In this document: positions 5,959 through 9,222 of the stretch, piece after piece
Numbering within the stretch: the stretch's first letter is position 1
Layout: each line of letters begins with the position of its first letter
Assembly (NCBI GenBank): GCA_034430255.1
Contig: DAOUEU010000123.1
Span: 1-9,222 of the forward strand
Direction: 5' to 3'
Length of the DNA stretch: 9,222 bases
Origin: DATKYK01 sp034430255
Lineage (GTDB): Bacteria > Chloroflexota > Dehalococcoidia > E44-bin15
Notes under the pieces: generated by a model
Database searches by the model: none
What the model was told of the DNA's origin: nothing
Seen by the model: the letters and a program-made list of their open reading frames with translations, nothing else
Program-made: the position numbers and the translations under genes

Positions 5959-5973
5959 AGGTGAAACTCACCT
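5959..5973. terminator. Small hairpin between convergent mcmA2 and tgt
   Basis: AGGTGA and TCACCT pair perfectly around a 3-base loop in the 107-base convergent gap. There is no T tract on either strand, so at most it is a weak bidirectional terminator element. Confidence 0.25.
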
Positions 5974-6040
5974 CCACCTAGGAGCTGGTTGCCGAGCGGG
6001 TAATCTATAGATAGACTCACCATTAGTGAATTGATCATAG

Positions 6041-7234
6041 TTAAGCATCTCCAGTGCTTGCGTCAATACCAGACTTTTTTCCTCGCCACTTCATCCCCTT
6101 CTCTCTTTGGGATAGCCTCACCGCTTCGTCGGTAGGCTGGTAGCTGGCGAGGAATGAATCCTTAAATGAAGGAAAGCTCCCGTCAGATATGCTCATCCGC
6201 ATCTCTTCCATAAGCCTCATTATAAAGCGCAGGTTGTGGATGGTGGCGAGCCGGTAGGCCAGAAGCTCCTCGCAGCGGAAAAGGTGATGAATGTAGGCTG
6301 TGGAGAAGTTTTGGCAGGTATAGCAGTCGCACCCCTCATCCAGAGGGATGTCACGATCCCTGAAGTGAGCGTTCCTTATGATTTTTCTGCCGTTACGGGT
6401 GAAGAAGCCTCCGTTTCTGGCAATGCGGGTGGGCAGGGCGCTATCGAAGATGTCAATACCCATCGAGACGCCAGCGATGAGGTCTTCAGGTGAGCCTACA
6501 CCCATTAGATAGCGAGGCTTGTCCTCGGGGAGCAGTGATACTGTCTCCTCCACGATAGAGTTGGTTACCTGCTTGGGCTCGCCAATGCTCAGCCCCCCGA
6601 TGGCATAGCCGTCAAAGCCTGATGCGGTAAGGAAGTTCGCTGAATGGCGGCGAAGCTCTTTAAAGGCGCCTCCCTGAACTATCCCATAGAGGGCTTGGTC
6701 TACCCTTTGCCTGCTCCTCTGGCACCTCTCTGCCCAGAGATGGGTTCTTTCTACCGCCTCCCGTACCGCGTTGCGGTCGTCGGTATAAGGGGGGCACTCA
6801 TCGAAGGCCATGATAATATCGGCACCCAGTGCCTCCTGGAACTGTATGGAGAGCTCCGGGGTGACGAAGTGCTCGCTGCCATCGATATGGGAGCGGAAGC
6901 GCACCCCATCGTCGCTTACCTGGCGAAGGTGGGCTAGGCTGTGGACCTGGTAGCCTCCGCTATCGGTAAGCAGGGGACCGGACCAGCTCATGAAGTGATG
7001 CAGACCCCCCAGCTTCTCGATGACCGCGATTCCAGGCCTGAGATAGAGATGGTAGGTGTTCCCGAGAACCATATTTGTACCGAGGGCGGAGAACTCCTGG
7101 GGGGTAAGGGATTTTACCGTTGCCTGGCTGCCCACCGGAACGAAAACAGGGGTCGGCACCACGCCGTGGGGGGTAGAGAGCATGCCGACGCGCGCCCCGG
7201 TACGGGGGCAGGATTTTATTACCTCAAAGCTCAA
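6041..7234 (-). CDS. tgt: tRNA-guanine(34) transglycosylase Tgt (bacterial type)
   Basis: Tgt exchanges guanine 34 of GUN-anticodon tRNAs for preQ1, the step that commits queuosine to tRNA. The 397-residue product is complete. Motifs: TPVFVPVGSQATVKSL (28-43), LGNTYHL (57-63), TDSGGYQ (90-96) with Asp91 as the conserved acid/base, AFDECPP (143-149), QGGAF, GGLSIGEP (213-220), and FDSALPTR (263-270) with Asp264 as the nucleophile. The zinc site is Cys302, Cys304, Cys307 and His333. The usual GGFQVFS appears here as GGYQVHS, a mild variant. The start must be the TTG at 7234: an in-frame TGA lies two codons upstream, the next ATG (residue 18) would remove conserved sequence, and the N-terminus matches the family. 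The ribosome binding site is poor. It lies 49 bases after the acyl-CoA dehydrogenase gene and may be read through from it. Confidence 0.96.
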   Translation of the reverse strand: MSFEVIKSCPRTGARVGMLSTPHGVVPTPVFVPVGSQATVKSLTPQEFSALGTNMVLGNTYHLYLRPGIAVIEKLGGLHHFMSWSGPLLTDSGGYQVHSLAHLRQVSDDGVRFRSHIDGSEHFVTPELSIQFQEALGADIIMAFDECPPYTDDRNAVREAVERTHLWAERCQRSRQRVDQALYGIVQGGAFKELRRHSANFLTASGFDGYAIGGLSIGEPKQVTNSIVEETVSLLPEDKPRYLMGVGSPEDLIAGVSMGIDIFDSALPTRIARNGGFFTRNGRKIIRNAHFRDRDIPLDEGCDCYTCQNFSTAYIHHLFRCEELLAYRLATIHNLRFIMRLMEEMRMSISDGSFPSFKDSFLASYQPTDEAVRLSQREKGMKWRGKKSGIDASTGDA

Positions 7235-7283
7235 CTCTCAGCCCTAATTTATGTATTTAACCTTTCTTTATCGGTACCAGGGA

Positions 7284-8426
7284 TCATCCCTTTTCCTGCA
7301 GGAGGTGATCGGCAATGATTACCCGCTGTATCTCGGAGACCCCTTCATAGATCTCGGTAAGCTTGGCATCTCGATACAGCCGTTCGATCTCCATATCCTT
7401 CATATAGCCGTAAGCCCCGTGGACCTGCATCGCCATTCTGGTAACCTCGACTGCTGCCTGGGAGGCGAAAAGCTTCGCTGTTGCCGATTCCTTAGCTATT
7501 TTATTTCCTGCGTCGCAGAGAGAAGCTGTCCTATAGGTCAGCCACCGTGAAGCCTCTACTCGCGAGGTCATCTCGGCGAGCAGCCACTTTATTGAGAGCA
7601 GCTCTGCTATAGGATTACCATGGGCTTTCCTATCCTTCGCATAGTTTAGGGCGAGCTCCAGGGCGCCCTGTCCCACCCCGACCGCCTCGGCCGCCACCGC
7701 CAGTTTCCCCACGCTTATCGCCTCCAGCATGATCCCATACCCTGCGGCTGTCTCACCCAGCAGGTTCCCCCTGGGCACCCGAACATCGTCGAGATAAATC
7801 ACCGCAGGGGAGAGACCCCTCACCCCCAGGGTCTCGCAGGGTTGGCGCATATTGTATCCCGGGGAGGAAGTATCTACGATAAAGGCGCTCAACCGACCCT
7901 TTTCATCCTTCTCGTTCCTGGCAAAGACCACCGCCACCTGAGACGCGGGGGCAAGAGCGACAAACTGCTTCTGACCGCTGATAATGAAGTCATCGCCATC
8001 GGGTCGGGCCCGGGTCTCAATGGCCCTGGGGTCAGAGCCGGTTGCCGCCTCGGTGAAGGCGAAGGAGGAGAGCCTCTCTCCTTTGGTAAGGGGAACGAGG
8101 AATCCCTGTTTTTGCTCTTCGCTGCCGTGGCGGAAGATGCTCTCCTCAGCCAGGCTGTTTACCCCGATAATGGCTCCGGCAACCATGGCAATGCGGCAGA
8201 GTTGCTCGATAACCAGTACGTAGCCGATGTACCCCGCGCCCGCGCCCCCGTATCCGGGGGGATAGGGCAGCCCGAAGTATCCCATGCTGCCCAGCTCTCC
8301 AGCAAGCTCGAACGGGAAATCGCACTTGCGATCGATCTCCATCGCCACCGGCCTTACAGACTTATGGGCAAAGTCCCTGGCAGTGCGCTGGATCATTTTT
8401 TCATGCTCGCCCAGATTAAAGTCCAT
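7284..8426 (-). CDS. Acyl-CoA dehydrogenase (short-chain type)
   Basis: FAD enzymes of this family oxidise acyl-CoA to trans-2-enoyl-CoA and pass electrons to ETF. The 380-residue product has the normal length and three-domain layout: N-terminal helices with GYGGAG (58-63), a middle beta domain with TEAATGSD (125-132), and a C-terminal helical domain with RKAHGNPIAE (266-275), QVHGAYGY (334-341) and the signature TEIYEGVSEIQR (357-368). Glu361 corresponds to the catalytic base of short-chain and butyryl-CoA dehydrogenases. Two flavin-contact motifs are altered: the usual TEPGxGSD reads TEAATGSD, and the usual WITN reads FVAL at 155-158. The substrate cannot be read from sequence; short- or branched-chain acyl-CoA is likely, matching the methylmalonyl-CoA genes. 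AGAGGGTG at 8431-8438 precedes the ATG. The protein's last codons are followed after 49 bases by tgt. Confidence 0.93.
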   Translation of the reverse strand: MDFNLGEHEKMIQRTARDFAHKSVRPVAMEIDRKCDFPFELAGELGSMGYFGLPYPPGYGGAGAGYIGYVLVIEQLCRIAMVAGAIIGVNSLAEESIFRHGSEEQKQGFLVPLTKGERLSSFAFTEAATGSDPRAIETRARPDGDDFIISGQKQFVALAPASQVAVVFARNEKDEKGRLSAFIVDTSSPGYNMRQPCETLGVRGLSPAVIYLDDVRVPRGNLLGETAAGYGIMLEAISVGKLAVAAEAVGVGQGALELALNYAKDRKAHGNPIAELLSIKWLLAEMTSRVEASRWLTYRTASLCDAGNKIAKESATAKLFASQAAVEVTRMAMQVHGAYGYMKDMEIERLYRDAKLTEIYEGVSEIQRVIIADHLLQEKG

Positions 8427-8517
8427 ATTTCACCCTCTGTAGATGTTGTATTGCATTAAAACCTGCCAATGCTGTAAAAAATATGCCTTTCTAACACTAT
8501 ATGGAGGTCAGACCACA
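8427..8517 (-). promoter_or_regulatory. Upstream region of the acyl-CoA dehydrogenase gene
   Basis: This AT-rich 91-base stretch carries the dehydrogenase ribosome binding site (AGAGGGTG at 8431-8438) and presumably its promoter. I could not find a well-spaced -35/-10 pair, so read-through from ctaB is equally possible. Confidence 0.3.
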
Positions 8518-8649
8518 TTAAGGCCTCTTATTCTTACTTACAGAAATTTTAATACCCTTGTCGAACTCTATGAAGGTTTTTCCATATTGAAGCCTGTTTT
8601 TGGTGTTAACTGAGGCTGGAATAGGTTGAAGCCCTTTTCTAGTTATCAT
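8518..8649 (-). CDS. Candidate small basic protein, 43 residues, downstream of ctaB
   Basis: An ATG at 8647-8649 opens a 43-codon frame ending in TAA at 8518-8520. It is preceded by GAGGAG, which overlaps the ctaB stop codon (TGAGGAG) and lies six bases from the ATG, so ctaB and this frame would be translationally close-coupled with 10 bases between them. The predicted protein starts MITRKGLQPIPAS, is strongly basic (ten Lys/Arg against two acidic residues), and has no cysteine or membrane segment. I do not recognise it. The base composition is clearly more AT-rich than the neighbouring genes, which argues for caution: it may be a chance frame or the remnant of an older gene. The ribosome binding site and operon position are the main support. 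Confidence 0.4.
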   Translation of the reverse strand: MITRKGLQPIPASVNTKNRLQYGKTFIEFDKGIKISVSKNKRP

Positions 8650-8659
8650 TACAGTCTCC

Positions 8660-9222
8660 TCATAGTAGCCAGAGGTCTAAGACCATGGTGAAGAAGAGAA
8701 TCCCCAGGTAAGGGAAAGCGGTCAGCTTATAGACTCGCCAGGCATCGTGTGAAATGCCGGTGAGCACCAGGCGGGCGGTGGTAAAAACCGTGAGTGTCCC
8801 CAGGATGCTCGCCACCACCAGATAGGGCATTCCTAAACCACTATCGCCAAAGTAGTAGAGGGAGATGGAGCTCCCTAGGAGGAGCACGGCGAGCAGCAGG
8901 AGCACCTTTATGGCATGTTTGACCTCCCATGAGATGGGGAAGTAGGTGATCCCGGCCTGGCTATAGTCCTCCCGATTGGCAATCATCACGCTCCAGACGT
9001 GCAGGGGCGTCCAAATAGTGATCAGGACGCAGAGAAGGAGAAGGGTCAAATCTAGCTGGTGGCTGATCGCGATATAGCCGATACACACCGGTGCGAAACT
9101 GGCGATGGCTCCCTGGGGCAGAGCACAGGTTATCCTCTTTCGCCATGTCACTGCGACTATCATACCTACTAAGCCGAAGATGAAACACAGGTAGTGGAGA
9201 AACCAGGCTATAGTTAGGGCGC
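8660..9222 (-). CDS. ctaB: Protoheme IX farnesyltransferase (haem O synthase) CtaB, 5' part outside window
   Basis: CtaB is a membrane-embedded UbiA-family prenyltransferase that adds a farnesyl group to haem B to make haem O, needed for haem-copper oxidases. The frame is open to the window edge, giving 186 visible residues; the ATG at 9163 is internal, since conserved-looking hydrophobic sequence continues upstream of it without a stop. Diagnostic is WTPLHVW (residues 70-76 of the fragment) followed by NREDYSQAG (82-90), matching the family's WTPPHFW and DYxxAGxPMLP second prenyl-diphosphate site; here the latter ends in ITYFP rather than the usual PMLP. Several hydrophobic segments fit the multi-pass fold. 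The first Asp-rich motif would lie in the missing ~110 N-terminal residues. A small candidate gene follows directly. Confidence 0.9.
   Translation of the reverse strand, partial: ALTIAWFLHYLCFIFGLVGMIVAVTWRKRITCALPQGAIASFAPVCIGYIAISHQLDLTLLLLCVLITIWTPLHVWSVMIANREDYSQAGITYFPISWEVKHAIKVLLLLAVLLLGSSISLYYFGDSGLGMPYLVVASILGTLTVFTTARLVLTGISHDAWRVYKLTAFPYLGILFFTMVLDLWLL

Noticed and set aside
5985..6010. tRNA-like GGTTGCCGAGCGGG stretch
   Set aside because: No acceptor, anticodon or T arm can be folded around it within the 107-base gap.
7299..7317. Near-perfect GGAGGTGATC Shine-Dalgarno sequence followed by ATG on the + strand
   Set aside because: The ATG at 7315 opens only 11 codons, and the bases encode the conserved-looking C-terminal ADHLLQEK of the acyl-CoA dehydrogenase on the other strand. 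It is a coincidence of coding sequence.
1..9222. CRISPR array, toxin-antitoxin pair, phage genes, tRNA or rRNA genes
   Set aside because: I looked on both strands and saw no regularly spaced repeats, no such gene families and no RNA gene signatures. The only repeats are the P/T/E tract and the MITE-like pair.

Overview
The window looks like an ordinary chromosomal segment of a free-living bacterium. RuvB, a bacterial-type Tgt and AGGAGG-type ribosome binding sites exclude an archaeon. A methylmalonyl-CoA mutase split into a ~550-residue catalytic subunit and a ~130-residue B12 subunit with the epimerase gene between them, together with QueH, a haem O synthase (CtaB) and a type IV pilin-like protein, fits Chloroflexota, perhaps Dehalococcoidia. 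That placement is an inference from gene content, not something the sequence proves.

Layout. Bases 1-199 hold the C-terminal tail of a Pro-Thr-Glu repeat protein on the + strand, cut by the window edge. Bases 299-826 (-) encode a prepilin-like, cysteine-rich protein. Bases 1034-1573 (-) encode QueH, and this gene is bracketed by two direct copies (872-993 and 1768-1889) of a 122-bp element with short terminal inverted repeats, which looks like a MITE. RuvB (2052-3095, -) has a 10-bp palindrome about 75 bases past its stop and a promoter placed so that its mRNA would be leaderless. The divergent + strand cluster is the mutase catalytic subunit (3293-4948), methylmalonyl-CoA epimerase (5117-5515) and the B12-binding subunit (5532-5933). 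Convergent to it on the - strand are tgt (6041-7234) and, 49 bases upstream of tgt, an acyl-CoA dehydrogenase (7284-8426). Further upstream on the - strand are a candidate 43-residue small gene (8518-8649) and the 3' part of ctaB (8660-9222), which runs off the window.

How the genes fit together. The + strand cluster is a self-contained (2R)-methylmalonyl-CoA to succinyl-CoA module: the epimerase converts the S to the R epimer and the two mutase subunits rearrange it with adenosylcobalamin. It would serve propionyl-CoA from odd-chain, branched-chain or amino-acid breakdown, and the nearby acyl-CoA dehydrogenase suits the same catabolism. QueH and Tgt belong to the first and last parts of one pathway, queuosine modification of tRNA wobble G34: Tgt inserts preQ1 and QueH performs the final reduction of epoxyqueuosine. 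CtaB points to a haem-copper terminal oxidase and therefore respiration with oxygen.

I did not find a new defence, mobile or biosynthetic system. The signals most worth following are the MITE-like pair around queH, the small ORF behind ctaB, the predicted leaderless ruvB start, the strand-specific hairpin after ruvB and the altered flavin-contact motif of the acyl-CoA dehydrogenase.
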